Of a DNA stretch of 58,900 nt, positions 9,026-17,713 are shown one piece after another (within the stretch, counting starts at the first letter, position 1; every line of letters starts with the position of its first letter). The position numbers and the translations under genes are program-made. The notes under the pieces were generated by a model. That model had not been told where the DNA came from and searched no databases. It saw only the letters and a program-made list of their open reading frames with translations. Origin of the DNA: Niveispirillum sp. (GTDB lineage: Bacteria > Pseudomonadota > Alphaproteobacteria > Azospirillales > Azospirillaceae); contig NZ_JAGOGJ010000033.1 in NCBI RefSeq assembly GCF_017996735.1, positions 1 to 58,900 of the forward strand, read 5' to 3'.

Positions 9026-10456
9026 ATGATCTTCGATGGCGACTACACGATGACCATTGCCGGCCAGCCGGCGGTCAGTGACAAGACCCTTCCCGTGGTC
9101 AACCCGGCCACAGAGCAGGTGATCGCCCAGGTTCCGGATGCCAGCCGGGCGCAGTTGGATGCGGCGGTGGAGGCCGCGAAGGCTGCCTTTCCCGTCTGGT
9201 CCGCCCGGCCCGTGGCGGAACGACAGGCCCTGGTGGCCGCGATTGGCGACTGTCTGTTGGCCAACAAGGACGCCTTCTCGGCCCTGCTGACGGCGGAACA
9301 GGGCCGCCCCCGCGCGGGCTGCGACTGGGAGGTGGCGACCTGTGTCGACTGGTGCCGGGCCGTTTCCACCTTCACCCTGCCGGTGGAGGTGCGGCAGGAG
9401 GCGGGACGGCGGGTGGAAATCCGCCATACGCCGCTGGGCGTCGTGGGCGCCATCACGCCCTGGAACGCACCGATCCTGATGGCCATCTGGAAAATGGCGC
9501 CGGCCCTGCTGGCGGGCAATACGCTGGTGCTGAAGCCCTCGCCCTATACGCCGCTGACCACACTGCGTCTGGGGGAATTGCTGCGGGATATCCTGCCGCC
9601 CGGCGTCGTCAATATCGTCACCGGCGGCAATGATCTGGGCCAGTGGATCACCGATCACCCGGACATCGCCAAGGTATCCTTCACCGGATCGACGGCGACG
9701 GGCAAGCGCGTGATGGAAAGTGCCGCCCGCACCCTGAAGCGCGTAACCCTGGAAATGGGCGGCAATGATGCCGGCATCGTCCTGCCCGATGTCGATCCCA
9801 AGGCCGTGGCGCCTGCCCTGTTCTGGGGCGCCTTCTTCAACAGCGCCCAGGTCTGCGTGGCCATCAAGCGCCTTTATGTCCATGCCGATATCTATGACGA
9901 TCTGGCGCGGGAGCTGGTGGACTATGCCCGCACCATCCGCATCGGCGACGGGTCGATGCAGGGCAGCGATTTGGGCCCCGTGCAGAACCGCATGCAGTTC
10001 GACAAGGTCCGGAACCTGATCGAACAGACCAGGGCGGAGGGGCACCGTTTCCTGATCGGGGGCGACGTGCCGGAGGGTCCGGGCTATTTCATTCCCGTCA
10101 CCATCGTGGACAACCCGCCAGAGGATGCGCGGGTGGTGACGGAGGAGGCGTTCGGCCCCATCCTGCCGCTGCTGAAATATGACGATATCGACGATGTGAT
10201 CCGCCGCGCCAATGACAGCGAGACCGGACTGGGTGGGTCCGTTTGGTCCAATGATCTGGAGCAGGCTCGCCGCATCGGGGAGCGGTTGCAGACGGGGACC
10301 GTCTGGATCAACGAGATGTTCGCCTTTTCCCCGCATGCGCCCTTCGGCGGGCACAAGCAATCCGGCGTGGGGGTCGAGCATGGCATGGCCGGCCTGCTGG
10401 AATTCACCAATATCCAGACCATCACCAGCCGGCCCCTGGCCGCCGCTGCCGGTTGA
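9026..10456 (+). CDS. NAD(P)-dependent aldehyde dehydrogenase
   Basis: A 476-residue aldehyde dehydrogenase. Signature elements: ITPWNAP (143-149), SFTGSTATGK (218-227), the general base Glu243 in LEMGGND, and catalytic Cys277 in NSAQVCVAI. It oxidises an aldehyde to the acid. The start at 9026 is preceded by TAGGAGC and gives the usual family length; the frame extends upstream through the hydrolase gene without homology. It sits in the TonB-receptor operon with a hydrolase and a cyclase-family gene. Confidence 0.93.
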   Translation: MIFDGDYTMTIAGQPAVSDKTLPVVNPATEQVIAQVPDASRAQLDAAVEAAKAAFPVWSARPVAERQALVAAIGDCLLANKDAFSALLTAEQGRPRAGCDWEVATCVDWCRAVSTFTLPVEVRQEAGRRVEIRHTPLGVVGAITPWNAPILMAIWKMAPALLAGNTLVLKPSPYTPLTTLRLGELLRDILPPGVVNIVTGGNDLGQWITDHPDIAKVSFTGSTATGKRVMESAARTLKRVTLEMGGNDAGIVLPDVDPKAVAPALFWGAFFNSAQVCVAIKRLYVHADIYDDLARELVDYARTIRIGDGSMQGSDLGPVQNRMQFDKVRNLIEQTRAEGHRFLIGGDVPEGPGYFIPVTIVDNPPEDARVVTEEAFGPILPLLKYDDIDDVIRRANDSETGLGGSVWSNDLEQARRIGERLQTGTVWINEMFAFSPHAPFGGHKQSGVGVEHGMAGLLEFTNIQTITSRPLAAAAG

Positions 10457-10468
10457 GGGGGCGTTGAC

Positions 10469-11431
10469 ATGTGCAATATCTGCACGCCGGAAATCGGCGA
10501 GCTTCTGAAGGATGCGCCCAAAAACTGGGGGAAATGGGGACCGGAGGATGAGGTCGGGTCCCTGAATTACTTAGGTGCGCCGCAGGTGTTGGCGGCCCTG
10601 GCATCGGTGCGGTCGGGCAAGCTGTTCACCTTGCAGGTGCCCATGGCCGACCCCAAGGGTGACCCCGTGTGGCCCGGTCGCCGGGGGGCCGAACGGTATC
10701 AGATCATCGACGAGGGCCACTGGATCGGGGGCAAGGGGCCGCAATTTCCCGGCGGCCAGCATTATGCCGATGATGCCATCTCCGCCTACCTGCAGGGTTC
10801 CACGCAATATGACGCGCTGGGCCATGTCTGGTACGACGGGCAGCTCTATAACGGCTATGATGCCAAGACCACCATCGGCGGATTGCAGAAGGCCAGCGTC
10901 CAGGCCATCGCCGAACGTGGGGTGGCGGGCAGGGGGGTTCTGCTGGACATCGCCCGGCTGCGCGGCAAACCCTATCTGGACAAGGGGGAGACCTTCAGCC
11001 ACGAGGATCTGCTGGCCGCCGCCGCCGCGCAGAAGGTGGAGATCGCCAAGCGCGACATCATCGTCATCCGCACCGGCTTCATCGAATCCTATTACAGCGC
11101 CGGGGCCAGCGCCTTTTTCGCCGATTTCATTGAACCGGGTCTGACCTATTCCCCGGAACTGGTGCGCTGGTTCCATGAGATGGAAATCCCCAATCTGGTC
11201 ACCGACACCATGGCGAACGAGGTGACCCTCGATCCGGTGACCGGGGTGATGCTGCCGCTGCACGGCGCCCTGATGCGCAATCTGGGCGTTGCCTTCACCG
11301 AATTGTGCAACCTGTCGAAGCTGGCGGACGACTGTGCCGAGGATGGGCAGTACGACTTCCTCTATGTGGCGGCCCCGCTGAAGATCGTCCAGGGCACGGG
11401 CGCGCCCGTGAACCCCGTCGCCATCAAGTGA
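10469..11431 (+). CDS. Cyclase-family (kynurenine-formamidase-like) hydrolase
   Basis: A 320-residue protein of the cyclase family, the metal-dependent hydrolase fold of kynurenine formamidase and isatin hydrolase. The metal-binding stretch is present as STQYDALGHVWYDGQLYNGY (residues 111-130), a variant of the family's HxGTHxDxxxH signature. DIIVIRTGF follows, typical of this branch. It starts at ATG 10469, 12 bases after the aldehyde dehydrogenase. Long versions like this are common in aromatic or cyclic-amide catabolic clusters. It may hydrolyse an amide or lactone; the substrate is not evident. Confidence 0.85.
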   Translation: MCNICTPEIGELLKDAPKNWGKWGPEDEVGSLNYLGAPQVLAALASVRSGKLFTLQVPMADPKGDPVWPGRRGAERYQIIDEGHWIGGKGPQFPGGQHYADDAISAYLQGSTQYDALGHVWYDGQLYNGYDAKTTIGGLQKASVQAIAERGVAGRGVLLDIARLRGKPYLDKGETFSHEDLLAAAAAQKVEIAKRDIIVIRTGFIESYYSAGASAFFADFIEPGLTYSPELVRWFHEMEIPNLVTDTMANEVTLDPVTGVMLPLHGALMRNLGVAFTELCNLSKLADDCAEDGQYDFLYVAAPLKIVQGTGAPVNPVAIK

Positions 11432-11456
11432 CGATTTTCCTTCAAGGAAACTGACT

Positions 11457-12236
11457 ATGTCCGACATGAATGACGTGCGGCCCGTCGCCATTGTGACGGG
11501 CGGGTTGCAGGGGCTTGGGCTGGGCATCGCGGAGGCGCTGATCGGCGGCGGCTTCAGGGTGGCTGTCATTGACCTGCCTGACGAACCCTTGCTGCCCGAC
11601 ACGTTGCGCAACGATGCCTGCCGCTATTACCCGATGGATATCGCGCGGATCGAACGGCATGCGGATGTGCTGGCTGCCATCCAGCGGGATTTCGGGCGGC
11701 TGGATTGCCTGGTCAACAATGCCGGGATCGCCGCGCGGCCCCTGACCGATATTCTGGACCTGGATGCCGCTGCCTTCGACCGGTCGGTCGATATCAATCT
11801 GCGCGGCACGTTCTTTCTGACCCAGGCCTTCGCCAACCGGCTGCTGGCATCCGGTGCCGCCGATCCGCCCGTCTATCGTTCCATCATCACCATCACCTCG
11901 ATGGCGGCGGAAATCGTCTTCACCGACCGGTCGCAATATTGCGTGACGAAATCGGCCCTTTCCATGATGACGGCGCTGTTCGCCTCCCGTCTGGCACCGG
12001 ACGGTATCCATGTGCATGAGGTGCGGCCCGGCCTGATGCGCACGCCTATGACGGCCAGTGTCGGCAATGACACGATCAAGCGTCTGCTGGCCAGCGGGCG
12101 GGTGCCGATTCCCCGCTGGGGAGAGGCGGCGGATGTCGGCCGCACGGTCCTTTCGCTGGCATCCGGTGCGCTTCCCTACATGACGGGACAACCGATCTGG
12201 GTGGCGGGCGGCCTGAATATTCCCCGTATTCTCTAG
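11457..12236 (+). CDS. SDR-family oxidoreductase
   Basis: A 259-residue classical short-chain dehydrogenase. TGGLQGLGLG (14-23) is the cofactor motif, NNAG at 87-90, and the catalytic residues are Ser148, Tyr161 and Lys165 (YCVTK). RPGLMRTPM follows the active site. It resembles 3-oxoacyl-ACP-reductase-type enzymes and would interconvert an alcohol and a ketone. It is the last structural gene of the TonB-receptor operon, 25 bases after the cyclase, with an AAGGAAACTG ribosome-binding site. Confidence 0.9.
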   Translation: MSDMNDVRPVAIVTGGLQGLGLGIAEALIGGGFRVAVIDLPDEPLLPDTLRNDACRYYPMDIARIERHADVLAAIQRDFGRLDCLVNNAGIAARPLTDILDLDAAAFDRSVDINLRGTFFLTQAFANRLLASGAADPPVYRSIITITSMAAEIVFTDRSQYCVTKSALSMMTALFASRLAPDGIHVHEVRPGLMRTPMTASVGNDTIKRLLASGRVPIPRWGEAADVGRTVLSLASGALPYMTGQPIWVAGGLNIPRIL

Positions 12237-12307
12237 GCCGGCCGCGTTCGAAAGGCTGCTTCCGATACGCCATTCCAAGCGAATGTGTTTTGATTTATGT
12301 AGGTCGC

Positions 12308-13072
12308 ATGGAAAACGGCTACACCCTCCAGACTGTCGAACGCGCGCTCTCCTTTCTGGAGTTCGTCGCGGCCGCGCCGCAACCGCCCAGCATCCGCGAC
12401 GTGTCGAAGGCGCTGAAGCTCAACATCACCACCTGTTACCACCTGCTGCGCACTCTGATGGCCCGTGGCTATATCGAGCGCAACGATGATGGCGGGCTGG
12501 AACTGGGTGATGGGGTCGGTGTACTGGCCCGTGGCTATCGTCGGTCGCAAAGCACGGAACAGTCCCTGTCCGACATCGTCCGCCGCCTGTCGGCCCAGAC
12601 CCTGGAAACCTCGTTCCTGTCCCTGCGGGAAGGGAACAATGTGGTGCTGAAGGTACTGGTCGAAGGCTCGCAGAAGCTGCGGGTCTCGGGCCTCTATGTC
12701 GGCCTGAAGGGGTATGAGTATCGCCGTGCATCGGGCAAGGCCGTGTTGGCACATCTGGACGAGGCGGCACGCGAGGCGATGCTGGCCGAATCCCTGACCC
12801 CCCTGCCGGAACGCCAGCGCAAGGCCGTGGTGAAAGGGCTGGAAAAGGAATTGCCGCAGATCCGGGTGCGGGGCTGGTCCGCCGATGACGGGCAGACGGA
12901 GGACGGCATCATTGCCGTCGGCGCCCCGGTCTTCGACGCGGCGGGCACGGTGCTGGGGGCGGTGGGCATCGTCACCCCCACCTTCCGCATGGACAAATCG
13001 CGCGACGCCTTCTTGGATGCCGTGATGTCGTCGGCGGCCGAGGCGACGCGACTTCTGGTCGAAAAGAACTGA
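12308..13072 (+). CDS. IclR-family transcriptional regulator
   Basis: A 254-residue IclR-type regulator. The N-terminal winged helix-turn-helix (roughly residues 1-70) includes SIRDVSKALKLNITTCYHLL. The C-terminal effector-binding domain follows, ending with the family's GAVGIVTPTFR stretch. ATG 12308 gives the best family match; a TTG at 12290 is possible. It lies 71 bases after the SDR gene, so it may be part of that operon or have its own promoter. It is the best candidate for controlling the surrounding operons. It ends at a terminator shared with the convergent esterase gene. Confidence 0.9.
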   Translation: MENGYTLQTVERALSFLEFVAAAPQPPSIRDVSKALKLNITTCYHLLRTLMARGYIERNDDGGLELGDGVGVLARGYRRSQSTEQSLSDIVRRLSAQTLETSFLSLREGNNVVLKVLVEGSQKLRVSGLYVGLKGYEYRRASGKAVLAHLDEAAREAMLAESLTPLPERQRKAVVKGLEKELPQIRVRGWSADDGQTEDGIIAVGAPVFDAAGTVLGAVGIVTPTFRMDKSRDAFLDAVMSSAAEATRLLVEKN

Positions 13073-13101
13073 CACCCGGCCAGCGCCATGCCGGCCGGGT
13101 G
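13073..13101. terminator. Bidirectional terminator-like hairpin
   Basis: The perfect stem CACCCGGCC / GGCCGGGTG (13073-13081 with 13093-13101) has an 11-base loop. It begins at the first base after the IclR stop codon and precedes the end of the convergent esterase gene by eight bases. The plus-strand side is followed by CCTTTGCTT, a weak T-tract. Confidence 0.7.
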
Positions 13102-13109
13102 CCTTTGCT

Positions 13110-14036
13110 TCAAGCCGATGGCAGCAGGCTGTCCAGGAACCGGGCGGCGCTGTCCAGGGCTTGTTGCGCCTCTGGCAGGATGTCCGTGAACATCGGCCAG
13201 ACATGGAACATCTCCGGCCAGACCTCCAGCGTTGTGCGCACCCGGTGGTCGGTCAGGTGGGCGGCCAACTGGAACGCATCGCTCAACATCACCTCGCTTT
13301 CGCCGACCTGGATCATGACGGGGGGCAGGCCACGCACATCGGCGAAGACCGGGGAGGCGTCGGGATCGCCGGCAGGCGTGGTGCCCAGTGCGCAGCGGGC
13401 CATCAGGGTCAGGATTTCCCGGTTGCACAGCGGATCGATGCCGTCGCGGGTGGTGTAGGAGGCGCCCGTCATTTCCAGATTGGCCCAGGGCGAGATCGCC
13501 ACCCCGCCGACGGGCAGGGCCAGGCCCAGACGGCGTGCCCGGACCATGGATGACACGACCATGGCGCCGCCGGCGGAATCGCCGGAGATCACGATGTTGG
13601 CCGCGCCCCCCTCCCGCTCCACCAGCCAGCGCCAGGCGGTGACGACATCATCCAGACTGGCGGGAAAGGCATGGTCCGGGGCCAGCCGGTAATCGGGCAG
13701 GAAGACCCGCGCGCCCAGCCGCCGCGCATAATGGCCGGCAAGGCCCAGATAGCCGGACGGTCCCCCGCTGATATAGCCGCCGCCATGGATATAGAACAGC
13801 ACGCGGCCGCGGCGCGCATTGTCCGGCGTGACCAGCATGCCAGGCACGCCGCCCATATCCACATCCTCGCTGGTGACGCCCGCCGGCGGCAGGTTGCGGG
13901 CCAGCTCGCGATTGTAGTCGGCGCGAATATCCGCCAATGGCCGTTCCGGCGTTTGCCCCAGCAGCAGGGGGGCGAACTGCATGGCCGCCTGTTTCCAGTC
14001 TTCCAGTCGTTGCTGCATGATCTCGCTGAGCGGCAT
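13110..14036 (-). CDS. HSL-type alpha/beta-hydrolase (esterase)
   Basis: A 308-residue hormone-sensitive-lipase-family esterase. The oxyanion motif HGGG is at 84-87 and the nucleophile Ser154 lies in GDSAGG. A Ser-Asp pair (MLSDAF) and the C-terminal MFHVW supply Asp and His. The start at 14036 is chosen because AGGAGG lies seven bases upstream; a codon at 14054 is further from it. It ends an operon with a ThDP-dependent lyase and an aldehyde dehydrogenase. It probably hydrolyses a carboxylic ester of the block's substrate or a side product. Confidence 0.9.
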   Translation of the reverse strand: MPLSEIMQQRLEDWKQAAMQFAPLLLGQTPERPLADIRADYNRELARNLPPAGVTSEDVDMGGVPGMLVTPDNARRGRVLFYIHGGGYISGGPSGYLGLAGHYARRLGARVFLPDYRLAPDHAFPASLDDVVTAWRWLVEREGGAANIVISGDSAGGAMVVSSMVRARRLGLALPVGGVAISPWANLEMTGASYTTRDGIDPLCNREILTLMARCALGTTPAGDPDASPVFADVRGLPPVMIQVGESEVMLSDAFQLAAHLTDHRVRTTLEVWPEMFHVWPMFTDILPEAQQALDSAARFLDSLLPSA

Positions 14037-14050
14037 GTCGTTCCTCCTGT

Positions 14051-15511
14051 TCAATGGCTTGGCGCCGGTGGTGCTGCGATGGCGGTGTAGCGGGTGGTCA
14101 GATATTCATCGATGCCTTCCACCCCGCCCTCGCGGCCCAGTCCCGATTGTTTGATCCCCCCGAACGGGGCCGCCGGGTCGGAGATGATGCCGGTATTGAT
14201 GCCCAGCATACCCGTCTGCAATCCGGCCTGAAGGCGCATCACACGGTCAAGGTCACGGGTGCAGGCATAGGCGGCCAGGCCATAATCGCTGTCATTGGCC
14301 ATGGTGACGGCGTCCGCCTCTGTCGCGAAGGTCTGGATGGGGGCCACGGGGCCAAAGATTTCCCGGTGCAGGATCGGCGCGTCAGGCGGGATCTGCGTCA
14401 GGATTGTCGGCGGATAATGATAGCCGGGGCCCGCCGGTATCTCACCCCCCAGCACAAGCGTCGCCCCCCGCGCCACCGTCTCCTGGACCAGCCCGTGAAG
14501 ATTGTGCCGGGCGGCGGTATCGATCATCGGTCCCAGACTGTCCGGCGGCAGGGCGGCGAACCGTTCGGTCAGACGCGACGTGAAGGCGGCGGCGATCCCG
14601 TCCTGCACCAGAAAGCGGTTCGCCGCCGTGCAGGCCTGACCCAGATTGCGCAGCTTGGCCTGCACGGCGCTGTCCACGGCCCGATCCAGATCGGCGTCGT
14701 CGAACAGGATAAAGGGGTTGTTGCCACCCAGTTCCATGGAACTGCGCAGGATGGTTGCCGCAGCGCCCGCCAGGATCAGGCGGCCGACCCGTGTGGACCC
14801 CGTGAAGGAGACCTTGCGCAGCCGCCCATCCGACAGAAGCGTGCCGACCACGCTCTCCGCGCGGGTCGTGGTGATCAGGTTCAGCACACCCGGCGGCAGG
14901 CCGATCTCCTGCATCAACCGGCAGAACAGGATGGCTGTCAGCGGCGTCTGTTCCGCCGGCTTCAGCACCATTGCGCAGCCGGCGGCCAGGGCCGGCCCGA
15001 CCTTGCGGGTGATCATGGCCAGCGGAAAGTTCCAGGGCGTGATCAGCAGGCAGGGGCCGACCGGCCAGCGGCTGATGATCTGCCGCATGCCGCCGCCGGG
15101 TGCCGGCTGTTCGCGACCATGGATGCGCAGTGCCTCTTCGGCGAACCAGCGCAGGAAACCGGCGGCGTAGTCGACCTCCGCCCGCGCCTCCCCTGGTGGC
15201 TTTCCCGTTTCCAGGCTGATAACCCGCGCGAACCGGTCCCGCTCGGCCAGCAGCCGGTCACAGGCCCGGTGCAGCAGGTCCGCGCGGTACCTGGGCGGCT
15301 GTCCCGCCCAATGGGCCTGTGCACGACAGGCGGCGTCCAGGGCGGACAAACCGTCCGGCGTGGCGGCGTCGGCGACCTGTGCGATCTCCCGCCCGGTCGC
15401 CGGGTTCTCCACGGCGATGCGGCGATTGTCCGCCGCATCGCGCCATTGACCATCGATCAGCAGCCTTGGCGGCAGGTCCGACAGGTCCTGGGAATATCCA
15501 TGTTCCGGCAT
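14051..15511 (-). CDS. Aldehyde dehydrogenase (succinate-semialdehyde dehydrogenase-like)
   Basis: A 486-residue aldehyde dehydrogenase with ITPWNFP (157-163), SFTGSTRVG, the general base Glu260 in SMELGGNNP and catalytic Cys294 in LGQACTAANR. The C-terminal FGGIKQSGLGREGG is typical of succinate-semialdehyde dehydrogenases. It lies four bases after the ThDP-dependent lyase gene, so the natural reading is that it oxidises the aldehyde the lyase releases. The start at 15511 (MPEHG) avoids a long overlap with the lyase. Its gene and the esterase gene are separated by about 14 bases. Confidence 0.92.
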   Translation of the reverse strand: MPEHGYSQDLSDLPPRLLIDGQWRDAADNRRIAVENPATGREIAQVADAATPDGLSALDAACRAQAHWAGQPPRYRADLLHRACDRLLAERDRFARVISLETGKPPGEARAEVDYAAGFLRWFAEEALRIHGREQPAPGGGMRQIISRWPVGPCLLITPWNFPLAMITRKVGPALAAGCAMVLKPAEQTPLTAILFCRLMQEIGLPPGVLNLITTTRAESVVGTLLSDGRLRKVSFTGSTRVGRLILAGAAATILRSSMELGGNNPFILFDDADLDRAVDSAVQAKLRNLGQACTAANRFLVQDGIAAAFTSRLTERFAALPPDSLGPMIDTAARHNLHGLVQETVARGATLVLGGEIPAGPGYHYPPTILTQIPPDAPILHREIFGPVAPIQTFATEADAVTMANDSDYGLAAYACTRDLDRVMRLQAGLQTGMLGINTGIISDPAAPFGGIKQSGLGREGGVEGIDEYLTTRYTAIAAPPAPSH

Positions 15512-15515
15512 TGTG

Positions 15516-17261
15516 TCAGGCGCCCTGCCGGCGGGCGGCCGCATGCGGGCCGGCCGGTATCTCCAGTCGCGCCTCCTGACCGTCGAAGATGCGCAGCGGC
15601 GCGAAGGCATCGGCATTGCTGATCACCTCCAGCACCGTCACCTGATCCGACGCCAGCGCCTGTTCCAGCGCCGGGCCGAAGGCGTCTGGATCGTCGATCC
15701 GGTGCCCCTGCGCGCCGACCGACCGCGCCACGGCGGCGTGATCGACCTCCACGAAGCGGATGCCCGTGGTGCTGCGCCCGAAGCCCAGATTCTCCCCATG
15801 CCGTTGCATGGCCAGTTGCGAATTGTTCAGGACGATCAGGGTCAGGGCGACACCTTCGCGCACCGCCATTTCCAACTCGCCCCAGACATGGGCAAAGCCG
15901 CCATCGCCGACCAGCCCCACGACCCGCGCGCCGGGCCGGGCCAGCTTTGCCCCGATGGCGAATGGCAGGCCCCAGCCCAGCCCCGCCAGGCCACGCGGCG
16001 TCAGGAAACGCTGCCCCGCGCGGCGCGTGGTCAGGTATCCCGTGACCCAGACGGAGGAATAGCTGGCGTCGGCCACAACGATATCGTCCGGCCCGATCAG
16101 GCGGTCCAGTTCCCCCATCAGCCGCTGTGGCAGGATCGGCCGCGTATCGGCCTGCATTTGCGGTGCGATGGCGTCGGCCCGGATCTGCCGTGCGGCCGCG
16201 ATCTCCGCGATCAACGCACCGGCCTTGTCCCTGCGCTTGGACAGGTCCCGCCGCTGCAGGGCCGCCGTCAGGTCCTGGATGGCCGCCCGGGCATCACCGA
16301 CAAGCCGCAGCGCCTCGTAATTGCGGCCCACCTCGGTCCCGTCAATATCGACATGGATATAGGTGGCGCCGGGTGCCGTCAGGCTCCAGGCGTCGGTGCC
16401 GTTCTCGTTGGTCCGGGTGCCAACCAGCAGCACCACGTCCGCCTTGGCGATCAGGTCCCGGTGGGCTGTCGCCGGACCGTTGCGCCCCAGCAGGTTCGCC
16501 GCCACGCCCAGCGACAGCGGACCGGTTTCATCCACCACACCCTTGCCCATGTTTGTGGTCGCCACCGGCAGGCAGCCGATGGTGATCAGCCGGTCCAGTG
16601 CCTCCACCGCCTGTGCCGTATGGACGCCGCCACCCGCGATCACCAGCGGTGACGTGGCATTGGCCAGCAGTTCGGCGGCCCGTTCGACGCTGTGCCCGTC
16701 GGGGCGCGGCCGGTCCAGCGGGAAGGTGCCCAGATCCTGCCGGCGCGCGACATCGGGACCCCTGGACGGCAGCAACAGCATATCCTTGGCCAGCAGCAGC
16801 ACGACGGGACCCGGCCGGCCGCTGTTGGCGGCGATCATGGCCAGGTCGATATATTCGGCGGCCCGGTCGGGATCGTCCAGCCGGCGCACCCATTTCGCCA
16901 CACCGGCGAACAGCGCGAAATGGTCCAGTTCCTGGAAGGCGTTGCGATCGCGCTGGGAGGCCGGAACCTCCTGGACCAGCACCAGCATGGGAATGGACGC
17001 CTTCAGCGCTTCCGCCATCGGGGCGACCATCAGGGTGGCGGCCGGGCCGTTCTGTGCCGCCACCACGCCGATCCGGTTGGAAACGCGTGCATAGGCATCG
17101 GCCATGGCGCCGGCGGCATTCTCCGTCCGGTACAGAAGCTGGCGGATGCCGGCATCCTCGGCCGCCAGCATCAGCGCCGTGGGATTGCTCTGCCCGAAAA
17201 TGAACTCCACGCCGTGGCGCACAAGGGCGGAAGCGACGGCTTCCGCGACGGTATCTGGCAT
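15516..17261 (-). CDS. ThDP-dependent acetolactate-synthase-family lyase/decarboxylase
   Basis: A 581-residue thiamine-diphosphate enzyme of the acetolactate synthase / benzoylformate decarboxylase superfamily. The N-terminal PYR domain carries the activating Glu47 in YRTENAAGAMADAYAR, the middle domain (about 190-330) follows, and the PP domain binds Mg-ThDP with VGDGGF...VLNNSQ. Such enzymes cleave or form C-C bonds next to a carbonyl, often yielding an aldehyde. It heads an operon with an aldehyde dehydrogenase and an esterase. It diverges from a TonB receptor. Whether it is a decarboxylase or a ligase cannot be told from the visible residues. Confidence 0.9.
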   Translation of the reverse strand: MPDTVAEAVASALVRHGVEFIFGQSNPTALMLAAEDAGIRQLLYRTENAAGAMADAYARVSNRIGVVAAQNGPAATLMVAPMAEALKASIPMLVLVQEVPASQRDRNAFQELDHFALFAGVAKWVRRLDDPDRAAEYIDLAMIAANSGRPGPVVLLLAKDMLLLPSRGPDVARRQDLGTFPLDRPRPDGHSVERAAELLANATSPLVIAGGGVHTAQAVEALDRLITIGCLPVATTNMGKGVVDETGPLSLGVAANLLGRNGPATAHRDLIAKADVVLLVGTRTNENGTDAWSLTAPGATYIHVDIDGTEVGRNYEALRLVGDARAAIQDLTAALQRRDLSKRRDKAGALIAEIAAARQIRADAIAPQMQADTRPILPQRLMGELDRLIGPDDIVVADASYSSVWVTGYLTTRRAGQRFLTPRGLAGLGWGLPFAIGAKLARPGARVVGLVGDGGFAHVWGELEMAVREGVALTLIVLNNSQLAMQRHGENLGFGRSTTGIRFVEVDHAAVARSVGAQGHRIDDPDAFGPALEQALASDQVTVLEVISNADAFAPLRIFDGQEARLEIPAGPHAAARRQGA

Positions 17262-17713
17262 TGGGATGTCTCCGTTTCAGCGGCCATTTCGCGGCCTCCG
17301 CCCTGTCGTGAATGGTCACGGCAGCTTGGCGCCCGGTGGGACGCGGGGGGCTGGGCGTGCCATGAAGTAGGGTGGTAGTGATTTCATATATCAATAAGGT
17401 TTCGTTATTTGACACGATTCAAGCTACTTGTAAAGCCGCCGATGCGAAAATTGCCCGGTATGGAAATGCCCCGTTCATTGGCGATCCATCAGCGACATTT
17501 TGTCGAACATGGATCAACAGCTCCTATTATCCTTTTATAATCAATCTCTTGATTGTGTGGTGTGGGCGGATTCACGCCTGTTGCGTAGAAGCCAGCCCAG
17601 CAGGCGTCGTTTCTATATTTGACATATAAGCAAATATTGAAATTAATGGCGTGACGGCGATTTTCAATGGTTCGCCGCAAGAATCACAAGCGATTGATGT
17701 CTCGGGAGGGAAC
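17262..17713. promoter_or_regulatory. Long AT-rich divergent regulatory region
   Basis: The 452 bases between the ThDP-enzyme operon and the second TonB receptor hold no convincing gene. They include TGATTTCATATATCA (17379-17393), sharing the TTTCA word of the other block 1 promoters. A possible plus-strand promoter is TTGACA at 17619-17624 with ATTAAT 17 bases later. GGGAGGG precedes the receptor start. The stretch 17372-17650 is much richer in A+T than its surroundings. Confidence 0.45.

Noticed and set aside
17372..17629. An 85-codon plus-strand frame in the divergent promoter region
   Set aside because: It lies in AT-rich regulatory sequence, has no ribosome-binding site or family match, and its composition differs from real genes here.
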